From NCBI GenBank assembly GCA_015296085.1, contig DVDT01000008.1, positions 1 to 52,335 of the forward strand: 52,335 bases of DNA. The letters are read 5' to 3'. Positions 8,125 through 18,263 of this stretch are shown here, in pieces. Source of the DNA: Trichormus sp. M33_DOE_039 (lineage in GTDB: Bacteria > Cyanobacteriota > Cyanobacteriia > Cyanobacteriales > Nostocaceae). The translations under genes and the position numbers were made by a program. Within the stretch, counting starts at the first letter, position 1. Each line of letters begins with the position of its first letter. The notes beneath the pieces were generated by a model that saw only the letters and a program-made list of their open reading frames with translations, ran no database searches and had not been told where the DNA came from.

Positions 8125-9624
8125 CTAAACTACTACTTTCTCTAAAATCAGTTTAGAACGTTTAACCTGTTCAGGAATCGCTACTGGGTAATCTCCAGTG
8201 AAGCAAGCAGAACAAAAATTATTGGTGTCTTCCCCTGTAGCTTCTAACATTCCTGACCAACTCAGGTAAGCGAGAGTGTCTACTTCTAGCTGTTGGGCAA
8301 TTTCTTCTACGGATTTAGTAGCTGCAATCAATTGATCCTGGCTATCAGTATCGATACCGTAGAAGCAAGGATGGGTGACTGGTGGTGAAGAAATCCGCAT
8401 ATGTACTTCTGCTGCACCAGCTTCACGCAGGGCTTTTACTAGTTTGCGGCTAGTTGTACCTCGGACAATCGAGTCATCAACGATAATCACTCTTTTTCCC
8501 GCCAGTACATCTTTGAGCGGGTTAAGTTTCATCTTGATACCCGACTCCCGCATGGTTTGGGTAGGCTGAATAAAGGTGCGTCCCACATAACGATTTTTAA
8601 TCAGTCCTTCACCGTAGGCAACACCAGAAGCTTGGGAAAATCCGATGGCTGCGGGTATACCAGAATCAGGAACTCCAAACACGATGTCTGCGTCTACATA
8701 TGATTCTTTCGCTAATTGCCGTCCTAAACGCATCCGATAGCTATACAAACTTTCATTGTGCATTTGGCTATCTGGACGGGCAAAGTAAATCATTTCAAAA
8801 ATACATAGTTTGGGCTGGGGTTTTTGACTCCAGTGGTAGGAAGCTAAACCATCTTCGGTAATCCAAACTACTTCACCTGGTTCGACATCGCGCAGATATT
8901 CTGCACCAATAATATCTAAGCCGCAGGTTTCAGAAGCTAAAACATAACGGACGGGGTTTTCTGGTAAAGTGCCGATGACTAAAGGACGAATGCCATTAGG
9001 ATCACGTACACCCATTACACCAACGGGAGTACCTATCACTAAACTAAATGCACCTTGACAGCGATGAAATGCCTGAATACCACCTTCCAACCAATCTGCA
9101 CCTGCGTTCACAGCTTCAGCGATCGCAAAGGCAATCATCTCTGAGTCGGTGGTGGTCAATAGGTTAAAATTGCTATTGAGCAACTCTTCCCGCAATTGCA
9201 CAGTATTGACTAAATTACCATTGTGTGCAAGAGCCAATGAACCTAGCCGCGTTTCCACTACAGCAGGTTGGGCATTAACTTTCCGACTAGAACCGGTAGT
9301 GGAATAACGAGTGTGACCAACACCGATACTACCGGGCAACTCTTCTAAAATCGACTCATTAAAGACTTGCGACACCAAACCCATGTCTTTGTGTAGGTGT
9401 ACTGTTGTCCCCTCAAAAGTGGCAATGCCAGCTGATTCTTGACCCCGATGTTGTAGGGCATACAATCCAAAATAAGTTAGTTTGGCAACATTTTCTCCTG
9501 GTGCGTAGATGCCGAAAACTCCGCAAGCTTCTTCTGGCTTGTCAGGACGATTTCCCAGACTATTGATTGAGTCGTCGGTATGCTGGGGGTACTCATCCAA
9601 AGTGACGGAATCGATGGGAATCAT
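8125..9624 (-). CDS. purF: Amidophosphoribosyltransferase
   Basis: PurF makes 5-phosphoribosylamine from PRPP and glutamine, the first committed step of purine synthesis. The N-terminal glutaminase begins after a 33-residue leader, at CGVFGIYAPGE; Cys34 should become the catalytic N-terminal nucleophile after leader removal. HRGQESAGIA and HTRYSTTG belong to the same domain. The phosphoribosyltransferase domain carries the PRPP loop VIIVDDSIVRGTTS. C-terminal cysteines in NNFCSACFTGDYP fit the Bacillus-type enzyme with a leader and an [4Fe-4S] cluster. Length (499) is normal. It lies downstream of purL on the same strand, 327 bp away. AGGAG lies 12 bases before the ATG. Confidence 0.96.
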   Translation of the reverse strand: MIPIDSVTLDEYPQHTDDSINSLGNRPDKPEEACGVFGIYAPGENVAKLTYFGLYALQHRGQESAGIATFEGTTVHLHKDMGLVSQVFNESILEELPGSIGVGHTRYSTTGSSRKVNAQPAVVETRLGSLALAHNGNLVNTVQLREELLNSNFNLLTTTDSEMIAFAIAEAVNAGADWLEGGIQAFHRCQGAFSLVIGTPVGVMGVRDPNGIRPLVIGTLPENPVRYVLASETCGLDIIGAEYLRDVEPGEVVWITEDGLASYHWSQKPQPKLCIFEMIYFARPDSQMHNESLYSYRMRLGRQLAKESYVDADIVFGVPDSGIPAAIGFSQASGVAYGEGLIKNRYVGRTFIQPTQTMRESGIKMKLNPLKDVLAGKRVIIVDDSIVRGTTSRKLVKALREAGAAEVHMRISSPPVTHPCFYGIDTDSQDQLIAATKSVEEIAQQLEVDTLAYLSWSGMLEATGEDTNNFCSACFTGDYPVAIPEQVKRSKLILEKVVV

Positions 9625-9951
9625 GCTAGCTTTGCTCCTGGTTGGCGTGTCAAGTCACTGGGATTATTTCTATGAACTGGATAGCGACGCTATTCTTAAT
9701 AAATCTTTAACCATCCATTAAAACACTACCCTAAATGTGTCCAAAGATGCTATCGATTTGATGGAATTGGTCAATTCTATTTGGTTGGGATTTTGCGTAC
9801 CTCTCTGGGGAAGCAAGCTACATGTAGGGTGTCGAAGAGAAAAGTTCTGTAGGAGGAAAACCCACCATAGGAAACTTTTCACGACGGATTTTAAATTTGG
9901 GATTGGGGTCTAATCCCAAATTTAAAATCCCAAATCTAAAATCCAAATTCT
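9625..9951. repeat. purL-purF spacer with dispersed repeat elements
   Basis: This 327-bp spacer holds no gene. At 9794-9822 lies GCGTACCTCTCTGGGGAAG followed by CAAGCTACATG; a close relative occurs at about 28480-28510 upstream of the glgA gene at 26774. Near 9840-9895 there is a loose inverted repeat (AAAGTTC ... GAAACTTTT). At 9893-9950 AAATTTGGGATT and its complement recur around TTAAAATCCC. These are small dispersed repeats of the type common in Nostoc genomes. Confidence 0.65.
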
Positions 9952-12321
9952 TTAATCTCTTACATAAACTAAGCGTTTAGCGATCGCATTTTGGTAAAGA
10001 TTGTTCATCTCTTCGATACTAGCTTGAATTAAGGTTTGGTTATCAGTGGTTAAAACACTTAAACCTGTATCGTGATTACCGACTGTACCGAGTTTTTGCC
10101 ATACCTGAGCCAGATTAGTCTGTAAATATGATTCCCAATTTTCTTGTTCTGCTGGCGACACGGACACAATAATTCTTGCGCCACCTTCACCAAAGAGTAA
10201 TTCATCCAAGCGTTCAAACTGGCTAGTTTCTAAATAAATTTGCGCGCCCAGTTTACCACCAAGACAACATTCTGCTAAAGCAATAACTAAACCACCCTCA
10301 GCACAATCATGGGCTGAACTTACCCAACCTGCACGAATACCTTCACGACAGGCTGCTTGCACACGACGTTCTAAATCAAAATCTACAGGGGCTGGTCTAC
10401 CTGCAACAGTGCTGTGAATGGTAGCTAAATATTCCGATGCGCCCAAATTATTGGGTGATGAGCCGAGGAGATAAATTACATCTCCTGGTTTTTGCCACCC
10501 TTGACCGCAAATTTTAGTTAAATCAGGAATCAGTCCCACCATCCCCACAACAGGAGTCGGGTAAATGGGTTGGGGATTACCTTGAGAATCAAGGGTTTCA
10601 TTGTACAAAGAAACATTACCACCAGTTACCGGGGTGGCTAATTCTCGACAACCTTCCGCTAAACCTCGACAAGCTTCGGATAATTGCCAGTAACCAATCG
10701 GTTTTTCAGGACTACCAAAGTTGAGATTATCTGTCACCGCCAAAGGTTCTGCACCCACACAGCTAAGATTACGTGCAGCTTCAGCGACTACTGCCTTAGC
10801 ACCTTCATAGGGGTCAAGGTAAACATAACGGGGATTACAATCTACCGTAGCGGCTACACCGGAGTTAAAATTTTGAATTTTGTAGGCTTGCCTTCCCGTA
10901 GAATATTTTGAATTTTGAATTTCTTCCAGTGGTCTTAATCTAACTACTGCTGCATCTGCTCCACCAGGGAAGATAACAGTATTATTCTGGACTTGATGGT
11001 CATATTGACGATACACCCAATTTTTAGAGGCGATGGTAGGTGTATCTAGTAAAGTCAACAAAACATCACACCAAGTTTTGAGATTACCTTGAATTTCAAT
11101 CCCCGCAGTTGTACAAGCTGGTAAAGCATCAACCGACCATTCCCAAGCTTTTTGGGCATATTCTGGGGCTTCTGCTAATAATTCACGCTCATACAGTGGG
11201 GTATTTTCCGCCAAAGCATCAGCCGGAATTTCTGCGGCTACTCCACCTTGAAAGAGAATCCTAACGATAGGTTCGGCAATTACTGTACCTGCAACAACCG
11301 CCTGTAGCCCCCAACGATGGAAAATATCAATTAACTCTTGCTCTCGTCCTTTATGAGCAACAAACAGCATCCGTTCTTGAGACTCTGATAGGAGATATTC
11401 ATAGGGAATCATCCCTAATTCCCGCACCGGAATCTTATCTAAATCTAGTTCAATCCCGACACCACCTTTGGCTGCCATCTCGGAAGTAGAACAGGTAATA
11501 CCCGCAGCACCCATATCTTGAGCCGCCACCACTGCACCTGTTTTAAATGCTTCTAGACAAGCTTCAATTAAGGATTTTTCTAAAAAGGGGTCGCCTACTT
11601 GCACCGCCGGACGGTCATCAATTGATTCATCACTTAATTCTGCACTAGCAAAACTAGCTCCTCCCATACCATCGCGTCCGGTGGTAGAACCGACATATAA
11701 CACAGGATTACCAATACCTGATGCGCCAGATTTGACAATTTCCGGCGTTTCCATCAATCCTAGTGCCATGACGTTGACCAAAGGATTACCGGAGTAAGCA
11801 GGGTCAAAGTAAACTTCACCGCCTACAGTAGGAACCCCAACACAGTTACCATAGTGTGAAATACCAGCAACTACACCAGAGAATAGCCTTTGGGTTTTGG
11901 GTTCATCTAGAGAACCAAAACGTAGTGAGTTTAACAAAGCAATGGGACGCGCACCCATTGTAAAAATATCTCTGAGAATACCACCAACTCCGGTAGCAGC
12001 ACCTTGAAAGGGTTCAACGGCTGAGGGGTGGTTATGAGACTCAATTTTAAACGCTAGTTGCAGTCCCTCACCCAAATCGACAACCCCAGCATTTTCCCCA
12101 GGCCCAACCAGGATGCGGGGGCCAGTGGTGGGAAACTGTTTGAGTAAAGGACGGGAATTTTTATAGCAGCAATGCTCAGACCACATCACCCCAAACATTC
12201 CCAGTTCGGCTTTGTTGGGATGACGACCTAAGCGGCGGACAATTTCTGTATATTCTTCTGGTTTAATACCTTCAGCAGCGATTTCTTGGGGAGAGAAGGG
12301 AGCAGGAGATGTGGCAGTCAT
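9952..12321 (-). CDS. purL: Phosphoribosylformylglycinamidine synthase subunit PurL
   Basis: PurL is the ATP-dependent synthase subunit of step four of purine synthesis, working with PurQ and PurS. Family segments are clear: [20 protein letters not shown] near the start, [20 protein letters not shown] with its catalytic His, [12 protein letters not shown], and [10 protein letters not shown] near the end. I chose ATG 12321 ([20 protein letters not shown]), giving 789 residues; the frame opens upstream to 12351 but the extra ten residues are not family-like. At about 10866-10922 the gene contains a dispersed repeat that encodes [19 protein letters not shown] in frame, in the variable stretch before [17 protein letters not shown]. 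The insertion should lie in a surface loop. purF follows downstream. Confidence 0.95.
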   Translation of the reverse strand: MTATSPAPFSPQEIAAEGIKPEEYTEIVRRLGRHPNKAELGMFGVMWSEHCCYKNSRPLLKQFPTTGPRILVGPGENAGVVDLGEGLQLAFKIESHNHPSAVEPFQGAATGVGGILRDIFTMGARPIALLNSLRFGSLDEPKTQRLFSGVVAGISHYGNCVGVPTVGGEVYFDPAYSGNPLVNVMALGLMETPEIVKSGASGIGNPVLYVGSTTGRDGMGGASFASAELSDESIDDRPAVQVGDPFLEKSLIEACLEAFKTGAVVAAQDMGAAGITCSTSEMAAKGGVGIELDLDKIPVRELGMIPYEYLLSESQERMLFVAHKGREQELIDIFHRWGLQAVVAGTVIAEPIVRILFQGGVAAEIPADALAENTPLYERELLAEAPEYAQKAWEWSVDALPACTTAGIEIQGNLKTWCDVLLTLLDTPTIASKNWVYRQYDHQVQNNTVIFPGGADAAVVRLRPLEEIQNSKYSTGRQAYKIQNFNSGVAATVDCNPRYVYLDPYEGAKAVVAEAARNLSCVGAEPLAVTDNLNFGSPEKPIGYWQLSEACRGLAEGCRELATPVTGGNVSLYNETLDSQGNPQPIYPTPVVGMVGLIPDLTKICGQGWQKPGDVIYLLGSSPNNLGASEYLATIHSTVAGRPAPVDFDLERRVQAACREGIRAGWVSSAHDCAEGGLVIALAECCLGGKLGAQIYLETSQFERLDELLFGEGGARIIVSVSPAEQENWESYLQTNLAQVWQKLGTVGNHDTGLSVLTTDNQTLIQASIEEMNNLYQNAIAKRLVYVRD
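10866..10922 (-). repeat. Dispersed palindromic repeat inside purL
   Basis: Read on the minus strand, this segment has AAATTCAAAATTCAAAATA arms around CTACGGGAAGGCAAGCCTA. The same core and arms occur in non-coding DNA at 17441-17490, and a diverged copy lies at 48264-48319. In purL it adds roughly 19 codons without a stop or frameshift. Confidence 0.85.
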
Positions 12322-12520
12322 GGAAATAATGCACCAAGGAGTACAGAGCATTATTGTATCGACTTACCTGTGCTGTATGTGCAGTTCTGGGAGAGCAAAT
12401 TGTCACTTTTATTTCCCAGCCAACTCAGCCTTCCAAGCATGAGTTATGAGAAACAGACTTTTGAGAAGTGCGTAGGTTTAGCCCGTTGTCGAACTTACTC
12501 TATATTAGGAGGCTACGGTC

Positions 12521-13048
12521 ATGGTGTGGATATTTAGTTTATCGGCAGAGTGTGGCTCTGATAAAAGCGATGCTTATGAATTTGCTCAACATTTTATGGA
12601 GCAAATATTGATACTCTCAAATGGTAGCCCATGCCTATGTCGTACAGATACTTTTCAAGATATCGAAAACAATTGGTGGTGTCGCGTTTACCCCAATAAT
12701 ATTAGTGAACTAGGAATAGATAGCCCTGAAAGTGCTTATTTAATGACAGAATTAGGTATTTTACTCTATAAGCATCTACGTACTGCCCCACGATTTCGTT
12801 ATGCTTTAGTAGGTGTGGAAGTAGATGAGTTTAGAACCTATAGTGAACTGATTGAAGACTTACCTAATTTATCTATCCCAGGATTAGTGTTAGACAAAAA
12901 AATTGAGCAGGAAATAAAAACATTACCAGTCTATAGACATTTTATTTCTGTTTATGTTTGGCAACTTTATGAGGGAGAAATTTACAATCCATTAATGGTC
13001 TCACCAGACTTAAAAAATAAACTTGATGAACTTTTGTTCGTGAATTGA
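12521..13048 (+). CDS. Hypothetical 175-residue protein
   Basis: I do not recognise this protein. It starts at ATG 12521 with a perfect AGGAGG eight bases upstream, the best ribosome site in the neighbourhood. The sequence is acidic and Tyr/Trp-rich, with CGSDKSDAYEFAQHF, FQDIENNWWCRVYPN and YALVGVEVDEFRTYSELI. No membrane span or signal peptide is present. It looks like a small globular alpha/beta protein, resembling immunity-type proteins in length and acidity only. It stands at the edge of an AT-rich patch behind the divergent purL gene, and faces the CoiA-like gene 233 bp downstream on the same strand. Confidence 0.7.
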   Translation: MVWIFSLSAECGSDKSDAYEFAQHFMEQILILSNGSPCLCRTDTFQDIENNWWCRVYPNNISELGIDSPESAYLMTELGILLYKHLRTAPRFRYALVGVEVDEFRTYSELIEDLPNLSIPGLVLDKKIEQEIKTLPVYRHFISVYVWQLYEGEIYNPLMVSPDLKNKLDELLFVN

Positions 13049-13281
13049 ATTTTAGATAAAAGATTATAAGTGGTTAGTATTTCGTAGGATGAGTCATTTA
13101 GGCAATGGCATGAGACATCAAGAAATAAATTTTACTGAAGTAACCTACAGTATATTTGTAATTAATTATGATGGGAAAATATGTAAGCAGCTTATAATTT
13201 TATGCTTTTTATCTCCGCATTTTCTCGGTTATTATTGATCATTTATCTATGTTAGATTGAAGTTCAAAAAATGAAATATAT

Positions 13282-14649
13282 ATGTATTACGCTAAATATA
13301 TACTAGATAATAGTTTGATTATTTGCGCTGATGATACAGATTACTCATCTTATGAAGAAAAGGGAATGAGATGTCTTGTTTGTGGACGTGATGTGCATTT
13401 AAAAAAAGGAAATCATAAAAAACCTCATTTTGCTCATCATAAAGCTGTTGATACAAGTGATTTAGAATGTCCATTAAGAATTATAGGATTTGGTCAAAAT
13501 TGGAGTAGTTTAACACCTCAAGCTAGAGGACAAAGAAGAGAAATATTCCACAGATATTTATCAAAAATTATCAATAATAATTATCCTGATTTTGAAATAT
13601 GCATAAACAAAATAAATAGGAAAACTCATTCATTAAGATTAAAATGTCATACTGAAGAAAGTATTAATTACTTTCGCAACAACAAAAAGTATATAATACA
13701 TGAATGTCGTTCATATTTATTAAATGATTATGATAGTAAGATTATTTTACAAAAGGTAGTTGCTAGTGAAATTATAGATTATCTTTGTATACCAGCTAGT
13801 GAAACTTTGCTCACTAAGCTGATTCATTATAGCATGTGTGTCCATTGTAATTCCCTATCTTTAAATCTAAAGACTGCTGTATATCACATTAATCCTGCTG
13901 ATGTTTGTAAAAAAATTAAACAAATTATTCTGGAAGTTGATTGGCTATCAGCTATTGCTAAAAAGGTAGATAAAAATAAAAATTATCCACTTCCAAAAGA
14001 GCCTGCATCAGATGCAAATTCTTTAACCATCGCAACATATCCTTTATTCAGTGAAGATGAATTAAAGATAGCTGTCAGTCTATTCTTAAGTAATGAAGGA
14101 GAATTTTCTTCATTATTGTCTTTTGGTAGGTTTCATGATGTTAAACTTTATCTACAAGATTTACATATATATTTAATAATTCCTACAGAAGAATCCTGCA
14201 TACCATCTATTATAGGTTTGATCAAAAGTTTGCATATTGATAAGAATGACCAGAAAATTATAGTTTTTTGGAAATTTGTAGACTATAACTGTATCAAACC
14301 TCAAAAAATAGGAGTATTCCAGCAAAGTAAATTGTTAGATGCGCTACAAATAACTATTGAAGAATTTTTGAAAAATCGATTTATAAGTAATCTACCTATT
14401 CACTTTATTCGTGTTTATATTGATATACCTTATTGGGGGAACAATTGGGGGAAGGATGTTGACAATACTTCTACATTTATTAACCAGGAGGAAAAGCTTG
14501 CCAAAAAACTAGATTTATTTCAAGATAAAAACTTTATTAGTTGTCCATGTTGTAGAAATAAATTGAATATTAAACACGCCATTGCTCATTTTAGAAGCAT
14601 TCATGCACAGCCTAAAAGCTTTATCAATAAAAGGCTATATATCTATTAA
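13282..14649 (+). CDS. Unknown protein with CoiA-like N-terminal and C2H2-like C-terminal zinc motifs
   Basis: The 455-residue protein begins with an alpha/beta stretch and then MRCLVCGRDVHLKKGNHKK (C31, C34) and PHFAHH (H49, H52, H53), with a further C63. This CxxC...HFAH arrangement is typical of the N-terminal domain of CoiA-like proteins. I could not find a convincing PD-(D/E)xK nuclease core, so CoiA function is not supported. The middle is Lys/Ile-rich and anonymous. The C-terminus has CPCCRNKLNIKHAIAHFRSI followed by H (C421, C424, H436, H441), which resembles a C2H2 zinc finger. The gene is much more AT-rich than its neighbours, suggesting horizontal transfer. No clear ribosome site precedes ATG 13282. 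Confidence 0.65.
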   Translation: MYYAKYILDNSLIICADDTDYSSYEEKGMRCLVCGRDVHLKKGNHKKPHFAHHKAVDTSDLECPLRIIGFGQNWSSLTPQARGQRREIFHRYLSKIINNNYPDFEICINKINRKTHSLRLKCHTEESINYFRNNKKYIIHECRSYLLNDYDSKIILQKVVASEIIDYLCIPASETLLTKLIHYSMCVHCNSLSLNLKTAVYHINPADVCKKIKQIILEVDWLSAIAKKVDKNKNYPLPKEPASDANSLTIATYPLFSEDELKIAVSLFLSNEGEFSSLLSFGRFHDVKLYLQDLHIYLIIPTEESCIPSIIGLIKSLHIDKNDQKIIVFWKFVDYNCIKPQKIGVFQQSKLLDALQITIEEFLKNRFISNLPIHFIRVYIDIPYWGNNWGKDVDNTSTFINQEEKLAKKLDLFQDKNFISCPCCRNKLNIKHAIAHFRSIHAQPKSFINKRLYIY

Positions 14650-14712
14650 ATATAAATAAAAATAAAAAGCTAATTTATTAGTATCATTTTATTTTAATAG
14701 TCTCATTGAATC

Positions 14713-14841
14713 TTAATAGTAAGTTATGCCACTAATCAAATTGTCTATTTCTAATCTACTTATTTCTTGCAATTTTAAGTTGATTTTGACATCTTGTTTT
14801 AGTGATGCTGAAACAATATTAGTATCTAATAAATAACCCAT
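14713..14841 (-). pseudogene. Truncated VapC-type PIN-domain toxin
   Basis: Immediately after the stop of the antitoxin-like gene an ATG opens MGYLLDTNIVSASLKQD, the classic first strand of a VapC PIN domain with its first acidic metal ligand (LLDTN). A helix LKLQEISRLEIDNLISGITY follows, and the frame then ends at TAA (14713-14715) after 42 residues. Intact VapC proteins are about 130 residues and go on with a Tyr-Tyr-Glu-Leu stretch and further acidic residues. The C-terminal two thirds are absent; the AT-rich DNA beyond shows no continuation that I can read. It is very probably an inactive remnant. Confidence 0.8.
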
Positions 14842-15129
14842 CTAACCTCGTTTTATAGATTCATCAAAAAGTTGCATTTGCTCTGGAGTCAAATCATTTA
14901 GCATTCCTGAAACTAAATGTAAAGATAAAATGCTTTTGATCCGTTTTGTTAATTCCTCTTCAGAAATACTATTAATATCAGGAACAGATGTAGGGTCAAA
15001 AGTACGATTTATTTCTGCAATCATTTCTTGTTCATCTAAATTTTCTTGATAAAGATGATTGTTGTCGATTAAGGTTTTGACAATTTCAGTTAATCTCTGA
15101 GAATTAGGTTGATGATTAATCAAAGTCAT
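14842..15129 (-). CDS. Antitoxin-like partner of a VapC remnant
   Basis: This 95-residue acidic protein (starts MTLINHQPNSQRLTEIVKTL) ends in LTPEQMQLFDESIKRG, an ending like those of small proteins that precede vapC genes in cyanobacteria. Its TAG stop directly abuts the ATG of the truncated VapC at 14841, the usual coupled antitoxin-toxin order. I cannot see a ribbon-helix-helix, AbrB or helix-turn-helix DNA-binding motif. With its toxin broken, it may be a leftover or may still act as an anti-toxin for other VapC copies; both are inference. It lies downstream of the groESL terminator and on the same strand. Confidence 0.65.
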   Translation of the reverse strand: MTLINHQPNSQRLTEIVKTLIDNNHLYQENLDEQEMIAEINRTFDPTSVPDINSISEEELTKRIKSILSLHLVSGMLNDLTPEQMQLFDESIKRG

Positions 15130-15211
15130 AGTTAAATTTCCTCATAAAATATATCTGTTGCTTAAATCTTATGTTAGCAGTTTCCATTTTTATGGAAAGG
15201 TAAGAGTTGAC

Positions 15212-15252
15212 AAAAAAAACAGCCGCCTCCGTTCAGGAAGCAGCTGTTTTTT
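15212..15252 (-). terminator. Terminator of the groES-groEL operon
   Basis: Read on the minus strand, AACAGCTGCTTCC pairs with GGAGGCGGCTGTT (two G-U pairs) around a short loop, flanked by runs of A and then eight U. It starts 22 bases after the groEL stop. The flanking A and U runs make it nearly symmetrical. Confidence 0.88.
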
Positions 15253-15274
15253 AAACTTATGTGACTACAGAATA

Positions 15275-16915
<1,641 letters not shown>

Positions 16916-17007
16916 CTAATCTCAGGTAGTGTAAGTCAATTTGAAAATTGGTGATTGGGGACTGGGCATGGTTTTAGGCTCATGCTTGTCTACCCCTGCA
17001 CAAATAA

Positions 17008-17319
17008 TTAGCCAACGACTGCTAAAATATCTTTTTCAGACAACAGTACGTATTCTTCAGTGCCGAGTTTGATGTCAGTGCCAGCGTACTTGGAGTACAG
17101 CACCTTATCGCCAACTTTAACTTCCAACTCTTGACGGCTACCGTCGTCATTACGTCTGCCAGGTCCAAGGGCGACTACTTCACCTACTTGTGGCTTTTCT
17201 TTCGCGGTGTCGGGCAAATACAGACCGCCTGCGGTCTTTTCTTCGGATGCGCTTACTTTGACAAAAACGCGATCGCCTAAAGGTTTAACTGTGGATACGC
17301 TTAGAGATACAGCTGCCAT
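17008..17319 (-). CDS. groES: 10-kDa co-chaperonin GroES
   Basis: GroES caps the GroEL ring. The 103-residue protein has [34 protein letters not shown] (mobile loop) and [17 protein letters not shown], all typical. It is the first gene of the operon. GGAGAA lies about nine bases ahead of the ATG, and a CIRCE operator begins 20 bp upstream. Confidence 0.97.
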   Translation of the reverse strand: MAAVSLSVSTVKPLGDRVFVKVSASEEKTAGGLYLPDTAKEKPQVGEVVALGPGRRNDDGSRQELEVKVGDKVLYSKYAGTDIKLGTEEYVLLSEKDILAVVG

Positions 17320-17338
17320 AATTTTAATTTCTCCAGAG

Positions 17339-17365
17339 TTAGCACTCTCAACTCCTGAGTGCTAA
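17339..17365 (-). promoter_or_regulatory. CIRCE operator (HrcA site)
   Basis: TTAGCACTC, nine bases, GAGTGCTAA: a perfect match to the CIRCE inverted repeat. In many bacteria HrcA binds it and represses groESL until heat stress. It sits between the presumed promoter and the groES ribosome site, so binding would block transcription. Confidence 0.97.
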
Positions 17366-17393
17366 TTTATCGGAGAGAAGCCCCCAATGGCAA
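17366..17393 (-). promoter_or_regulatory. Probable groESL promoter
   Basis: On the minus strand TTGCCA (17393-17388) and GATAAA (17371-17366) are 16 bases apart and lie directly upstream of the CIRCE element. They fit a group-1 sigma promoter in the right place; the -10 box is imperfect. Confidence 0.5.
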
Positions 17394-17440
17394 TAATTGG
17401 TTGTGTACGGGTTTCCGAACTAGGATTAGGGAATCGGGCG

Positions 17441-17500
17441 AATCAATTCAAAATACCCTACGGGAAGGCAAGCCTACAAAATTCAAAATTAAAGATTAAA
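17441..17500. repeat. Dispersed palindromic repeat, intergenic copy
   Basis: AATCAATTCAAAATA, then CCCTACGGGAAGGCAAGCCTA and CAAAATTCAAAATTAAAG. It is the non-coding relative of the element inside purL. GGGCGAATCAATTCAAAATA at 17436-17455 is also found exactly within the helicase gene (46826-46845). Confidence 0.85.
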
Positions 17501-17747
17501 GATTCTGTTCCCTGATAACTAACTTTTATACCCCCTGAGTTAGCTCCGTAAGTACAAATCCTTAATTATTAGTATTTTTCGGGTTCTTTTCCATAAGTTA
17601 CGAATATTTTTATATGGTCAACTTTATTTGCAAAGTGGGGAAATTAGTATAGAACAGTAATCAGAGAGCCGCTCGATGAGTAACAATACAGTGATCTGGT
17701 GCAACAAAATACGAGTTTATTACTTGCGAGTTTGTTGTTCTAGATAG

Positions 17748-17948
17748 ATAATAGTTGTCTACCCGGATAGTGTCTGGTTTCGCCAAGCAAACCCGGAGGT
17801 TATTGAGCGGATCGTCCGAGAACACTTGATAGGCATAATGGTGGTGAAAGAATATGCGTTTTTAACCCATCCTTTGCCAACAACTCCCTTACTTGCTCGT
17901 AAACATCTTAAGATTAAGGCTGAACATCGGCAGGGTATTGTAGAGTAG
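17748..17948 (+). pseudogene. C-terminal fragment of a [2Fe-2S] thioredoxin-like ferredoxin
   Basis: An open stretch without a start codon reads VYPDSVWFRQANPEVIERIV, then REHLIGIMVVKEYAFLTHPLP and ends at TAG 17948. This closely resembles the end of cyanobacterial thioredoxin-like [2Fe-2S] ferredoxin-domain proteins, where YPEGVWY...P(E/D)VxERIIxEHLIGG is common. The upstream part with the first cluster cysteines is missing, with a stop at 17745-17747. I treat it as a gene relic, in a 940-bp gap between groES and the response regulator gene. Confidence 0.7.
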
Positions 17949-18263
17949 TCAGCCAATGAAAGTGCGGGTTGTTTGACAGCTAGGGTCATCATAAGCCAAC
18001 ACTTACTGAGTGAACTAGTGTGAACTAGAAAGATTATTATTTAATCAGTGTTTTTTCACCCGCCACTTTCAAAGGGATATATAATAGCGCATTATAATTA
18101 CTACTGCTCTACGTATCCTTACTGGAATATTGCCAATGAGCTAGCAGTCTTACAGAAAGTGGAAACTACTTGTGAGACTTCAAGTCAAGCAAGGGTAAGT
18201 TAAGTGGGAAAAATGACAACATCTCAACAATCCACCATATAAGGATAACTATTCAAGACCTTG
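17949..18263. other. Upstream region of the response regulator gene
   Basis: These 315 bp lie between the ferredoxin-like fragment and the regulator gene. They presumably contain the regulator promoter. I see no ORF, RNA gene or clear repeat. An AAGGATAACT sequence about 20 bases ahead of the start could serve as a distant ribosome site. Confidence 0.4.

Noticed and set aside
12322-12351. Longer PurL start
   Set aside because: The extra ten residues do not fit the family, and ATG 12321 gives the standard start.
13089-13238. Short ORF upstream of the CoiA-like gene
   Set aside because: About 49 residues with no usable ribosome site and no coding signal.
13282-14649. Functional competence protein CoiA
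   Set aside because: Only the N-terminal zinc motif fits; the nuclease motif was not found and length and C-terminus differ.
17759-17992. Minus-strand ORF
   Set aside because: It is the shadow of the ferredoxin-like fragment read on the plus strand.
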